From: CAYJFK01 sp964369475
GTDB lineage: Bacteria; Bacillota; Clostridia; Oscillospirales; Feifaniaceae
Reading direction: 5' to 3'
Length of the DNA stretch: 18,700 nt
Assembly (NCBI GenBank): GCA_964369475.1
Contig: CAYJFK010000049.1
Span: 1 to 18,700 of the forward strand
Position numbers and translations under genes: made by a program. The notes below the pieces were generated by a model. It had not been told where the DNA came from. It made no database searches and worked only from the letters and a program-made list of their open reading frames with translations. Positions 1-6,332 of this stretch are shown one piece after another (position 1 is the first letter of the stretch; each line of letters opens with the position of its first letter).

Positions 1-146
1 CGCTTTGCGGCGGCGGAGCAGGCAGGCCGCCGAGCCGCTTTGCGGCGGCGGAGCAAGCAGGTCGCCGAGCCGCTTTGCGGCGGCGGAGCAGGCAGGCCGC
101 CGAGCCGCTTTGCGGCGGCGGAGCAGGCAGGCCGCCGAGCCGCTTT
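1..146. repeat. GC-rich 35-bp tandem repeat, 4 full units, open at left edge
   Basis: Four contiguous 35-bp units start at 1, 36, 71 and 106, and a 6-base start of a fifth follows at 141. Units 1, 3 and 4 are identical; unit 2 differs at two positions. Each unit begins CGCTTTGCGG and holds CGGCGG and CCGCCG about 10 bases apart, so each can fold into a hairpin, and neighbouring units can also pair across the CGCTTT. There are no spacers. The unit length is not a multiple of three, so all three plus frames stay open by chance; I do not call a protein. The array begins right after the 3' end of the minus-strand flavodoxin-like gene and continues beyond the window. Function is unknown; a terminator or mRNA 3'-end stabiliser is possible. 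Confidence 0.9.
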
Positions 147-159
147 CTACCAACTATAT

Positions 160-648
160 CTACCCGAAAATTTCCATTGTCTTTTCGGCCATGCGCTTGC
201 CGTAGATCTCAAAGTTTTCTTTTGTCTCGTCAAGCTTTGCGCCGAGGGCGACAGGACCTAGGTGTATTACGGGAGCGCCGTATGCTGCGCCGCTTGAGTA
301 GGCAAGCATACCCATTACCATCATGGCATCTAAAATGGAGCGAATGCCGAGCTCGCCGCCGCCGTGGACGTAGTTGGCCGTTGCAAATGCACCACCTATT
401 TTACCAAATGGGGCGCATTTTCTAAATTCGGTTTGTAAAAATGTCTGCATAGCGGCAGTAACGCTTGCCGCATATATAGGACAGCCTGCAATTATGCACT
501 TGCTCTCCTTTGCAAAGTCCTCGTCGACCGCATCGATGGAAAATGCCTTTGCCTCCATGCCCTCGACAGAATTCATACCGGCTGCAATGATCTCTGCCAC
601 CGCCTTTGTGTTGCCGCTCACCGAGTGATATAAAATTGTAGCTTTCAT
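160..648 (-). CDS. Flavodoxin-like FMN protein (WrbA/flavodoxin family)
   Basis: The 162-residue product opens with a beta strand and a phosphate-binding loop at residues 9-14 (SVSGNT) followed by an Ala/Ile-rich helix, as in flavodoxins. A second motif near residues 70-80 (AGCPIYAASV) and an ATANYVHGGGE stretch near residue 105 resemble the FMN-contact loops of WrbA-like and flavodoxin-family oxidoreductases. The expected role is cytosolic one- or two-electron transfer with bound FMN; the physiological partner cannot be told. The ATG at 648 is chosen because AGGAGG (656-661) lies 7 bases upstream and because a consensus promoter lies at 686-714; an upstream in-frame ATG at 714 overlaps that promoter. 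The length fits the family. It lies downstream of pyruvate:ferredoxin oxidoreductase on the same strand but has its own promoter, so it is probably a separate unit. The 35-bp repeat array follows its stop. Confidence 0.85.
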   Translation of the reverse strand: MKATILYHSVSGNTKAVAEIIAAGMNSVEGMEAKAFSIDAVDEDFAKESKCIIAGCPIYAASVTAAMQTFLQTEFRKCAPFGKIGGAFATANYVHGGGELGIRSILDAMMVMGMLAYSSGAAYGAPVIHLGPVALGAKLDETKENFEIYGKRMAEKTMEIFG

Positions 649-685
649 TATTATTCCTCCTAACTTAAATTTATGAATTACTTTT

Positions 686-714
686 AGTATAGCATTATGA
701 CAAAGCCTAGTCAA
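686..714 (-). promoter_or_regulatory. SigA-type promoter of the flavodoxin-like gene
   Basis: On the minus strand, TTGACT (709-714) and TATACT (686-691) are separated by exactly 17 bp, and TG stands one base before the -10 element (extended -10). Predicted transcription starts about 30 bases upstream of the ATG at 648. No operator is evident. Confidence 0.8.
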
Positions 715-860
715 TAATTAGCAAAGTCGCTGAGTTTGCTTGGTGCAGATCTGCCCCTTTTTGGAGCTTGAAAAACGCATAAAGAGCAGAAGTCTCTATT
801 ATTTGCTACCAAAATAATTGAGACAGAGCAAACTTAGGTTAAGGCATTTTTATATAGCAA

Positions 861-884
861 AAGGCAGACCATGCAATCTGCCAT
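861..884. repeat. GGCAGA/TCTGCC hairpin, copy 1
   Basis: GGCAGA and TCTGCC, 6-bp perfect arms around an 8-base loop, preceded by AAAA. It is nearly identical to the hairpin at 1000-1024 and related to the terminator at 1165-1193. The A-rich left flank gives a T-run on the minus strand, so it could act as a backup terminator there. Confidence 0.65.
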
Positions 885-887
885 CGG

Positions 888-996
888 CTTGGAAAAAGTT
901 ATAGTGCAAGGTGCTCGGAAGGTGGGGCGGTCAATTACATAGTGTTAAAATCACGCTTAGCATTTTTTCATTTTGGCAAAACGGTTTTTCCAAAAG
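888..996 (+). repeat. Dispersed structured repeat, copy 1 (shortened)
   Basis: This copy aligns with the other four: CTTGGAAAAAG at the 5' end, then GTGCTCGGAAGGTGGGGCGG, then a shortened middle, then GTGTTAAAATCACGC and a terminal TTGG...CCAA hairpin (974-993). The CCCCGAG block is missing, so its main stem is broken. Its 5' TTGGAAAAA is complementary to its 3' TTTTTCCAA. I see no promoter in the position found for copies 3 and 4. Likely a decayed copy. Confidence 0.7.
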
Positions 997-999
997 CAA

Positions 1000-1024
1000 A
1001 AGGCAGACCATGCGATCTGCCATT
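1000..1024. repeat. GGCAGA/TCTGCC hairpin, copy 2
   Basis: Same sequence as the hairpin at 861-884 except for one loop base. It separates the two repeat copies, giving a hairpin-repeat-hairpin-repeat-hairpin order that suggests tandem duplication of a hairpin-plus-repeat block of about 140 bp. Confidence 0.65.
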
Positions 1025-1028
1025 CAGA

Positions 1029-1165
1029 CTGGAGAAAAACCTAAAATGTAAAGTTCACGGAAGGAGGGGGAGCGGCGAGAGGGCACCATCAGGGTGCCCT
1101 CTGGCGTAAAACTCCCGCCCCGAGGGTGTTAAAATCAGCTTGGAGAAAACGCTTTTTCCAAAAGC
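1029..1165 (+). repeat. Dispersed structured repeat, copy 2
   Basis: CTGGAGAAAAACCTAAAATG, then CGGAAGGAGGGGGAGCGG, then a perfect 10-bp hairpin AGAGGGCACC/GGTGCCCTCT (1078-1102), then CTCCCGCCCCGAGGGTG, GTTAAAATCAGC, and a terminal TTGGAGAAAA...TTTTTCCAA hairpin. The inner 10-bp hairpin is better formed here than in the other copies. The copy at 8468-8624 has one extra terminator-like hairpin that is deleted here. No promoter is apparent directly upstream; the GGCAGA hairpin is there instead. Confidence 0.8.
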
Positions 1166-1193
1166 AAATGGCAGGCCACACGGCCTGCCATTT
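1165..1193 (-). terminator. Rho-independent terminator of pyruvate:ferredoxin oxidoreductase
   Basis: GGCAGGCC and GGCCTGCC pair perfectly over 8 bp around ACAC, extended by ATGG-side A/T pairs, and on the minus strand the stem is followed by TTTGCTTTT. It begins about 12 bases past the stop codon at 1205. The AAAT/ATTT flanks make it nearly symmetric, so it may also stop plus-strand transcripts that leave the repeat copies. Confidence 0.8.
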
Positions 1194-1204
1194 ATTATAG
1201 GTCA

Positions 1205-4200
1205 TTATTTATCTGCAAGTGCCTTTAGCTCTGCGTATTTTTCCTTGCTGCCTTCTGCTGCTTTTGCAAATAGCATGTCGGCACGCTCGGGGAATTTTAG
1301 CTCAAGCGATGTGTAGCGCACTTCGCCCTTTAGGAAGTCGAGGTAGTCTACTGTCGGCTCTTTGCTGTCGAGCATGAAGGGGTTCTTGCCTGTGTCCTTT
1401 AGGCGAGGATCAAAGCGGTAGTTGAACCAGTAGCCCGATGCGACCGCTGCTTTGGATTCTGCCATGGAGGAGCCCATGCCCTTTCTTATGCCGTGGTTTA
1501 TGCAAGGTGCGTAGGCTATGATTAGCGATGGACCGTCGTAGTCTGCCGCCTCTGTTATTGCCTTAACAGCCTGATTGTAGTCTGCACCCATGCATATCGA
1601 TGCCGTGTAGACATGGCCGTAACTCATAGCTATTGCGCCAAGATCCTTCTTGCGAGCATTCTTTCCGCTTGCGGCAAACTGTGCGACAGAGCCTGTCGGT
1701 GTTGCCTTGGAGGACTGGCCGCCTGTGTTGGAGTAAACCTCTGTGTCGAATACAAAGATGTTTACATCATCGCCCGAGGCTATAACGTGGTCAAGACCGC
1801 CAAAGCCGATGTCGTATGCCCAACCGTCGCCGCCGAAGATCCATATCTTCTGCTTTGGTAGAAGGTCTGCATTGTTCATGATGGCCGGCTTCATTGGTAG
1901 CGAGCATGTCGGAGCGTTGTGCATTGCGGCAATAACTCTCTCGCCTGCCGTGCGGGATAGCTTTGCATCGTCCTTAACCTTTAGCCACTCTGTGCAAGCC
2001 TCGGCCTGCTCGATCCACATGGAGTTGTTCTTCTCTTTTGCAGTCTCGAGAGTATCTGCAAACTTTTGGCAATCTTCAATTAGCTTTGCCCTTCTTTGCT
2101 TTATTGCAAGGTACATGCCGTAGCCGTACTCTGCGTTATCTTCAAATAGCGAGTTTGCCCAAGCCGGACCTCTGCCATAGCGATCCTTTGTATAAGGTGC
2201 GGAAGGGTAGCTGCCGCCCCAGATCGAGGAACAGCCCGTTGCATTTGCTATAAAGGAGTGGTCGCCGTATAGCTGTGTTACAAGCTTTGCGTATGGTGTT
2301 TCGCCACAACCGGCACATGCACCCGAGAACTCGAGTAGCGGTGTCTTAAACTGCGAGCCCTTAACTGTCGTCTCGGCAAATGGTAAATCTTTTTCTATTA
2401 CATTCTTAACTGCATAGTCGAACATGTCCTGCTTGTCGTACTGAGTATCGGCAGGCTTCATTGTTAGTGCCTTTTCCTTAGCAGGGCATATTGCTGCACA
2501 GCTTCCACAGCCTGTGCAGTCCATCGGGCTTATCTGCATCGAGAAGGATAGGTCTTCTAGTCCCTTGCCTGTCATTTTGGTTGTAACAAAGCCGTTTGGT
2601 GCGCCCTTTAGCTCATCTGCTGTTAGTGCAAACGGACGGATAACTGCATGAGGACAAACAAGTGCACACTGGTTACACTGGATACACTTCGAAGCGTCCC
2701 ACTCGGGTACATCTACTGCGATGCATCTCTTTTCGAAGGCCGATGTGCCGGAAGGTAGCTTGCCGTCTGCGTAGTCGACAAACTTCGATACAGGTAGGCT
2801 GTCGCCGTTTTGTGCATCTATTGTGCGCATAACGTCCTTAACAAATCCTACAAGCTTAGCATCTGTACCCTCTGTTTTAACAGTGGCAATGCCTGCTTCT
2901 TCCTTAGCCCATTCCTTGGGTACAGAAACCTTAACAATGCCTGTAATACCACGATCGATAGCGGCGTTGTTCATCTCGACTATCTTCTCGCCCTTGCTAC
3001 CGTAGCTCTTTACAACGGCTTCCTTCATCTTGTCGACAGCAGTCTCGATGGGGATGATCTTTGTTAGCTTAAAGAATGCCGACTGCAAAATTGTGTTAAT
3101 TCTGCCACCCATGCCTATTTCCTTGGCAATGCTAACGCCGTCGATAATATAGAACTTACAGCCCTTCTTTGCAAGGTCACGCTTTACGTTGGCAGGGAGG
3201 TGATCGCCGATTTCGCTTGCCTTGTATGGCGAGTTTAGTAGGAATGTGCCGCCCTCTACAAGGTCGCCCGTCATGTCGTACTTTGCAAGGTAGGACATGT
3301 TATGACATGCAACAAAATCTGCCTTATCTATAAAGTATGTGCTCTTTATCGGCTTTTTGCCAAAACGTAGGTGAGATACAGTAACGCCGCCCGACTTTTT
3401 GGAGTCGTAGGAGAAGTATGCCTGTACATTTAGTGGTGTGTAGTCGCCTATTATCTTAATTGTGTTCTTGTTAGCGCCGACAGTACCGTCAGAGCCAAGA
3501 CCCCAGAATTTGCAGGACATTGTGCCCTTTGCCGATGTTACAGGGGCAGGCTTTAGCTTTAGCGATGTGCGTGTTACATCGTCGTTAATGCCGACTGTAA
3601 AGCCGTTCTTGGGACGAGCGGAGGAAAGGTTTTCGTATACTGCAAAGATGCAAGCGGGCGAAACGTCCTTCGAACCAAGACCATATCTGCCGCCGATTAC
3701 CTTAATGTCGCCTTTGCCTGCCTGTGCAAGGGCTGTTACTACATCTATATATAGAGGCTCGCCCATAGAGCCGGGCTCTTTTGTGCGGTCGAGTACCGAA
3801 ATGCGCTCGCATGTCGAGGGGATAGCATCGATAAAGTGCTTTATCGAGAAGGGGCGGTATAGGCGGACTTTTATTAGACCGACCTTTTTGCCCTCTGCTC
3901 TTAGGTTGTCTATAACTTCTTCGGCAGTATCACATACAGAGCCCATAGCTATGATAACATCTGTTGCATCCTTGTCGCCGTAGTAGTTGAAAAGTTTGTA
4001 CTTTTTGCCTGTAAGCTTGTTTACCTTGCCCATGTACTCCTCTACAATTTTGGGGAGTGCGTTGTAGTAGGGGTTGGAGGCCTCTCTTGCTTGGAAGAAT
4101 ACGTCGGGGTTTTGTGCTGTTCCCTTTGTAAAGGGGCGCTCGGGCGTCATGGCGTTGTCTCTAAAGTCTTGAACTGCCTCCATGTCGACAAGGCTCTTTA

Positions 4201-4771
4201 GGTCGTCGTACTCCCAAGTTTCGATCTTTTGGATTTCGTGGCTTGTTCTAAAGCCGTCGAAGAAGTGTAGGAAGGGAACTTTGCCCTTGATTGCTGCAAG
4301 GTGAGCTACTGCGCCAAGATCCATAACTTCCTGTGGATTTGTCGAAGCGAGCATTGCAAAGCCTGTCTGACGACATGACATTACGTCGGAATGGTCGCCG
4401 AATATCGAAAGTGCGTGGGAAGCGATGGCACGTGCCGAACAGTGGATAACACCGGGGAGCAGCTCGCCTGCCACCTTTAGCATGTTGGGGATCATAAGAA
4501 GTAGACCCTGCGATGCTGTGAATGTAGATGTAAGTGCGCCTGCCGATAGCGAGCCGTGGAATGCACCTGCTGCGCCTGCCTCGGACTGCATCTGCGTTAC
4601 GCCGACAGTTTGGCCGAATATGTTCTCTCTACCGTCTGCCGCCCAAACGTCGGACAGTTCTGCCATACCGGACGATGGGGTGATGGGGAATATTGCGGCA
4701 ACCTCTGTAAATGCATAAGCGACGTGTGCGGCCGCTGTGTTGCCATCCATGGATTTCATTGGTCTTGCCAT
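1205..4771 (-). CDS. nifJ: Pyruvate:ferredoxin (flavodoxin) oxidoreductase, single-chain
   Basis: A 1188-residue homodimeric-type enzyme that oxidises pyruvate with CoA to acetyl-CoA and CO2 and passes electrons to ferredoxin or flavodoxin in the cytosol. The N-terminal pyrimidine-binding domain (ITPSSGMAEL near residues 30-40) is followed by the transketolase C-terminal-like and gamma domains. Then comes the inserted ferredoxin domain with two clusters: C696, C699, C702, C706 and C752, C755, C758, C762. The C-terminal TPP domain has CAGCGETPY, the GDGWAYDIG motif near residue 975 and DTEVYSNTGGQ. The proximal cluster is completed by ATGC and the late Cys1090 (YAPC). Length matches the family, for example about 1230 residues in Desulfovibrio africanus. 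ATG 4771 has AAGGAGG at 4780-4786. The gene is intact, and a terminator follows it. A clostridial ferredoxin (16472-16639) and a flavodoxin-like protein (160-648) are plausible partners. Confidence 0.97.
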   Translation of the reverse strand: MARPMKSMDGNTAAAHVAYAFTEVAAIFPITPSSGMAELSDVWAADGRENIFGQTVGVTQMQSEAGAAGAFHGSLSAGALTSTFTASQGLLLMIPNMLKVAGELLPGVIHCSARAIASHALSIFGDHSDVMSCRQTGFAMLASTNPQEVMDLGAVAHLAAIKGKVPFLHFFDGFRTSHEIQKIETWEYDDLKSLVDMEAVQDFRDNAMTPERPFTKGTAQNPDVFFQAREASNPYYNALPKIVEEYMGKVNKLTGKKYKLFNYYGDKDATDVIIAMGSVCDTAEEVIDNLRAEGKKVGLIKVRLYRPFSIKHFIDAIPSTCERISVLDRTKEPGSMGEPLYIDVVTALAQAGKGDIKVIGGRYGLGSKDVSPACIFAVYENLSSARPKNGFTVGINDDVTRTSLKLKPAPVTSAKGTMSCKFWGLGSDGTVGANKNTIKIIGDYTPLNVQAYFSYDSKKSGGVTVSHLRFGKKPIKSTYFIDKADFVACHNMSYLAKYDMTGDLVEGGTFLLNSPYKASEIGDHLPANVKRDLAKKGCKFYIIDGVSIAKEIGMGGRINTILQSAFFKLTKIIPIETAVDKMKEAVVKSYGSKGEKIVEMNNAAIDRGITGIVKVSVPKEWAKEEAGIATVKTEGTDAKLVGFVKDVMRTIDAQNGDSLPVSKFVDYADGKLPSGTSAFEKRCIAVDVPEWDASKCIQCNQCALVCPHAVIRPFALTADELKGAPNGFVTTKMTGKGLEDLSFSMQISPMDCTGCGSCAAICPAKEKALTMKPADTQYDKQDMFDYAVKNVIEKDLPFAETTVKGSQFKTPLLEFSGACAGCGETPYAKLVTQLYGDHSFIANATGCSSIWGGSYPSAPYTKDRYGRGPAWANSLFEDNAEYGYGMYLAIKQRRAKLIEDCQKFADTLETAKEKNNSMWIEQAEACTEWLKVKDDAKLSRTAGERVIAAMHNAPTCSLPMKPAIMNNADLLPKQKIWIFGGDGWAYDIGFGGLDHVIASGDDVNIFVFDTEVYSNTGGQSSKATPTGSVAQFAASGKNARKKDLGAIAMSYGHVYTASICMGADYNQAVKAITEAADYDGPSLIIAYAPCINHGIRKGMGSSMAESKAAVASGYWFNYRFDPRLKDTGKNPFMLDSKEPTVDYLDFLKGEVRYTSLELKFPERADMLFAKAAEGSKEKYAELKALADK

Positions 4772-4952
4772 ATTTGTATCCTCCTTAAAGGTTTTGATTT
4801 CTATAAAAATATAACACTATTATAACCATAAGTAAAGGCAAAATTCGTTAATAAAATATTTTTGTCGTTTTAACTAATTTTGACTGTATACATTGTAAGA
4901 ATTGATAATATTTACGATTTTAATTGACGTAAAATCACGCATGATAACACTA

Positions 4953-4969
4953 TGTCATTAATGGTGACA
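4953..4969. promoter_or_regulatory. Possible operator: TGTCA/TGACA inverted repeat
   Basis: TGTCA and TGACA face each other around a perfect CATTAATG palindrome offset by one base. The element sits between the divergent genes, about 180 bp from the pyruvate oxidoreductase start. It resembles a dyad operator in form only; no regulator is assigned. Confidence 0.25.
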
Positions 4970-5062
4970 ACATGTTTGTTTTTAGCAAACTCGAAAAAAC
5001 ATAAATATAGATAATATTAGATATTAATCAAAATCGAAGGAATAAAAATATGTACATTTTGT

Positions 5063-5091
5063 TTTACAAGTAGGACAATCTGTGTTATTAT
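5063..5091 (+). promoter_or_regulatory. SigA-type promoter of the Dabb/DUF2200 pair
   Basis: TTTACA (5063-5068) and TATTAT (5086-5091) are spaced 17 bp apart. The predicted start lies about 28 bases before the ATG at 5127, and AAGGAGG (5111-5117) follows. Confidence 0.7.
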
Positions 5092-5126
5092 ATAATTATT
5101 AATAAATATTAAGGAGGGCATATATC

Positions 5127-5420
5127 ATGGTAAGACATATCGTTTTTTTACAGCTAAACGAGGAAGGCAAAAAAGAAGGAGCAGAGGCATTTGCCAAGGA
5201 ATTGCAATACAGACTCGACAATATGGGTCATGTAGAGGGCTTTTTAAAGGCAGAGGTCGGGGTAAATCATCTCGATGGTCAGTTTGATGTAATGCTCTAC
5301 TCGGAATTTACCGACAAAGCGGCGGTAGAGGTATATCAGGTATTCGAGCCCCATGTTGACATAAAAAATTGGCTCGGCAAAAAGACAAGCGCAAAGGCAG
5401 TTGTAGACGCAGAATATTAA
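5127..5420 (+). CDS. Dabb (stress-responsive alpha/beta barrel) domain protein
   Basis: The 97-residue product starts MVRHIVFLQL, the typical opening strand of Dabb-family (PF07876) ferredoxin-like dimeric barrels, and ends with the family's HVDIKNWL segment (in place of the common HP/H...W pattern). Members are small cytosolic proteins; a few are cyclases or stress proteins, but most have no known reaction, and none can be given here. AAGGAGG sits 9 bases before the ATG. The next gene begins 32 bases downstream on the same strand with no terminator between, so the two are probably co-transcribed from the promoter at 5063-5091. Length is normal for a single-domain member. Confidence 0.85.
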   Translation: MVRHIVFLQLNEEGKKEGAEAFAKELQYRLDNMGHVEGFLKAEVGVNHLDGQFDVMLYSEFTDKAAVEVYQVFEPHVDIKNWLGKKTSAKAVVDAEY

Positions 5421-5452
5421 TGTAGACAGAGCTATAAATATGAGGTGAAAAA

Positions 5453-5800
5453 TTGAGCGGACATAGCATATATACCTTCAAATATAACGAAATGTATAAA
5501 CTATATGTGGCAAAGGCAGAGCGAAAAGGTCGCACAGCGGCCGAGGTCGACCGCATTATATCTTGGCTTACAGGCTATTCGTCAGAGCAACTTGGCAGCA
5601 TGAGCGACCATGTCGACATGGAGAGCTTTTTTAAAGACGCACCAAATCCAAATCCAAAAAGAACACTTATAACAGGCTCGATATGCGGTGTTAAGATCGC
5701 CGAGATTACAGAACCTATCATGAAGGAAATCCGCTATCTTGATAAACTTGTAGACGAGCTTGCCAAGGGTAAAGCGATGGAAAAAATTTTGCGAAGTTAA
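5453..5800 (+). CDS. DUF2200 family protein, TTG start
   Basis: The 115-residue protein matches the DUF2200 pattern throughout: YVAKAERKGRT near residue 18, a WLTGYS motif near residue 38, a PNPKRTLITGSICGV segment near residue 70, and the LDKLVDELAKGKAMEKIL tail. The family has no established function. TTG at 5453 is chosen because GAGGTG (5442-5447) lies 5 bases upstream and because homologues carry about 15 residues ahead of the YVAKAE motif; the first internal ATG (5492) would remove them. It forms a likely two-gene operon with the Dabb protein. A T-run just after the stop (5803-5810) leads straight into the large palindrome at 5811-5967, which may also end this transcript. Confidence 0.85.
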   Translation: MSGHSIYTFKYNEMYKLYVAKAERKGRTAAEVDRIISWLTGYSSEQLGSMSDHVDMESFFKDAPNPNPKRTLITGSICGVKIAEITEPIMKEIRYLDKLVDELAKGKAMEKILRS

Positions 5801-5810
5801 CCTTTTTTTT

Positions 5811-5967
5811 AGGTAAGAAGTAAGAAGTAATAAGTAATAACTGTGGTGAAAAATTGCCTGTGGCAATTTTTATTTGATATAATAAAGAAAAACCCCTTGG
5901 GGTTTTTCTCACCATAGTTATTACTTCTTACTTCTTACTTCTTACTTCTTACTTCTTACTTCTTACC
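5811..5967. repeat. 157-bp palindromic element with heptamer repeats (MITE-like)
   Basis: The left arm (5811-5848) and right arm (5909-5967) are inverted copies built from the heptamer TTACTTC/GAAGTAA. The right arm has about six tandem heptamers and is some 20 bases longer. Between the arms are two perfect 10-bp hairpins: AAAAATTGCC/GGCAATTTTT (5849-5871) and GAAAAACCCC/GGGGTTTTTC (5887-5908). No coding capacity. The nested symmetry looks like a non-autonomous miniature element or a strong bidirectional terminator. Slippage in the heptamer tract would explain the unequal arms. Confidence 0.8.
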
Positions 5968-5988
5968 TATTTTTTGTTTACAAAAAAT

Positions 5989-6022
5989 AAAAAATCCTCA
6001 TGATTTCTCATGAGGATTTTTT
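5989..6022 (-). terminator. Terminator of the tRNA unit
   Basis: A perfect 15-bp stem (5989-6003 with 6008-6022) around GAAA (minus strand) ends in a TTTTTT run and starts at the last base of the tRNA-Glu CCA. The A-run on its other side makes it usable for plus-strand transcripts as well. Confidence 0.85.
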
Positions 6023-6096
6023 GGTGACCCGTAGGGGAATCGAACCCCTCTCTCAGCCGTGAAAGGGCCGTGTCTTAACCGCTTGACCAACGGGCC
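6022..6096 (-). tRNA. tRNA-Glu (anticodon TTC)
   Basis: On the minus strand a 75-base cloverleaf runs from GGCCCGT to ACGGGTCACCA. The anticodon stem-loop is CGGCC-CTTTCAC-GGCTG with anticodon TTC, and the T arm is AGGGG-TTCGATT-CCCCT. CCA is encoded. It is the second gene of a two-tRNA unit, and the terminator overlaps its last base. Confidence 0.95.
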
Positions 6097-6100
6097 GCAT

Positions 6101-6137
6101 AAACCTTGCGGAAAATATTAAGTTTAGCGCAAGGTTT
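6101..6137. other. Perfect 10-bp inverted repeat in the tRNA spacer
   Basis: AAACCTTGCG (6101-6110) and CGCAAGGTTT (6128-6137) fill nearly the whole 42-base spacer between the two tRNAs, around a 17-base AT-rich loop. In the precursor transcript this would make a hairpin between the tRNAs. There is no T-run to suggest termination. Confidence 0.75.
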
Positions 6138-6138
6138 G

Positions 6139-6215
6139 TGGTAGCGGCAGTCGGATTTGAACCAACGACACTTCGGGTATGAACCGAATGCTCTAGCCAA
6201 CTGAGCTATGCCGCC
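6139..6215 (-). tRNA. tRNA-Met (anticodon CAT, elongator type)
   Basis: A 77-base cloverleaf with acceptor GGCGGCA/TGCCGCT, anticodon stem-loop TTCGG-TTCATAC-CCGAA and encoded CCA. The closed acceptor stem and this anticodon arm fit elongator tRNA-Met rather than the initiator or lysidine-modified tRNA-Ile(CAT). It is promoter-proximal to tRNA-Glu. Confidence 0.93.
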
Positions 6216-6227
6216 ATGCGCCTAAGT

Positions 6228-6256
6228 ATAATACCAAATAAGGGGTATTTTGTCAA
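6228..6256 (-). promoter_or_regulatory. Strong promoter of the tRNA-Met/tRNA-Glu unit
   Basis: On the minus strand, the consensus TTGACA (6251-6256) and TATTAT (6228-6233) are 17 bp apart, placing the start a few bases before the tRNA-Met 5' end at 6215. Confidence 0.88.
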
Positions 6257-6332
6257 GGGTTTTTCGAAAAGTATTTTTCCTTTTTTAAAAAGAATTTATA
6301 CAAAGGCGAAAAATATTAATAAATCAGCTATG

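Larger units (their letters stand above)
715..1204. other. 490-bp gene-free region: hairpins and two diverged repeat copies
   Basis: No protein is supported here. The region holds an imperfect hairpin at 792-824 (GTCTC...GAGAC outer arms, about 14 paired bases, ACC-side loop), two near-identical GGCAGA/TCTGCC hairpins (861-884 and 1000-1024), two diverged copies of the dispersed repeat, and the perfect 8-bp GGCAGGCC/GGCCTGCC hairpin that ends the pyruvate oxidoreductase transcript. Stretch 715-791 shows nothing recognisable. Confidence 0.7.
4772..5126. other. Divergent AT-rich intergenic region
   Basis: This 355-bp region separates the divergent pyruvate oxidoreductase and Dabb genes. It holds the rightward promoter at 5063-5091 and the ribosome binding sites of both genes. 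For the leftward gene I see only an isolated TATAAT (minus strand, 4820-4825) without a convincing -35. A small inverted repeat lies at 4953-4969. I looked for a Rex redox-repressor site and found only half-site-like sequence. Confidence 0.6.

Noticed and set aside
1..146. CRISPR array
   Set aside because: Units are contiguous with no unique spacers, and no cas genes are present. The same holds for the array at 18571-18700.
5..425. Overlapping plus-strand open frames reading through the 35-bp repeats
   Set aside because: They are open only because a 35-bp repeat without stops cycles through all frames; the composition is low-complexity Arg/Ala and they run antisense into the flavodoxin-like gene.
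649..714. Upstream in-frame ATG (714) as the flavodoxin-like start
   Set aside because: It lies inside the predicted -35 element, lacks a ribosome binding site and would add 22 residues before the family's N-terminal strand.
3462..3983. Long plus-strand frame opposite pyruvate:ferredoxin oxidoreductase
   Set aside because: It is antisense to a clearly coding gene, with no ribosome binding site or recognisable domain; so are the other plus-strand frames across 1613-4825.
4787..4900. Rex-type redox operator upstream of nifJ
   Set aside because: Only a half-site-like GTTAAT was found, not the paired TTGTTAA/TTAACAA dyad.
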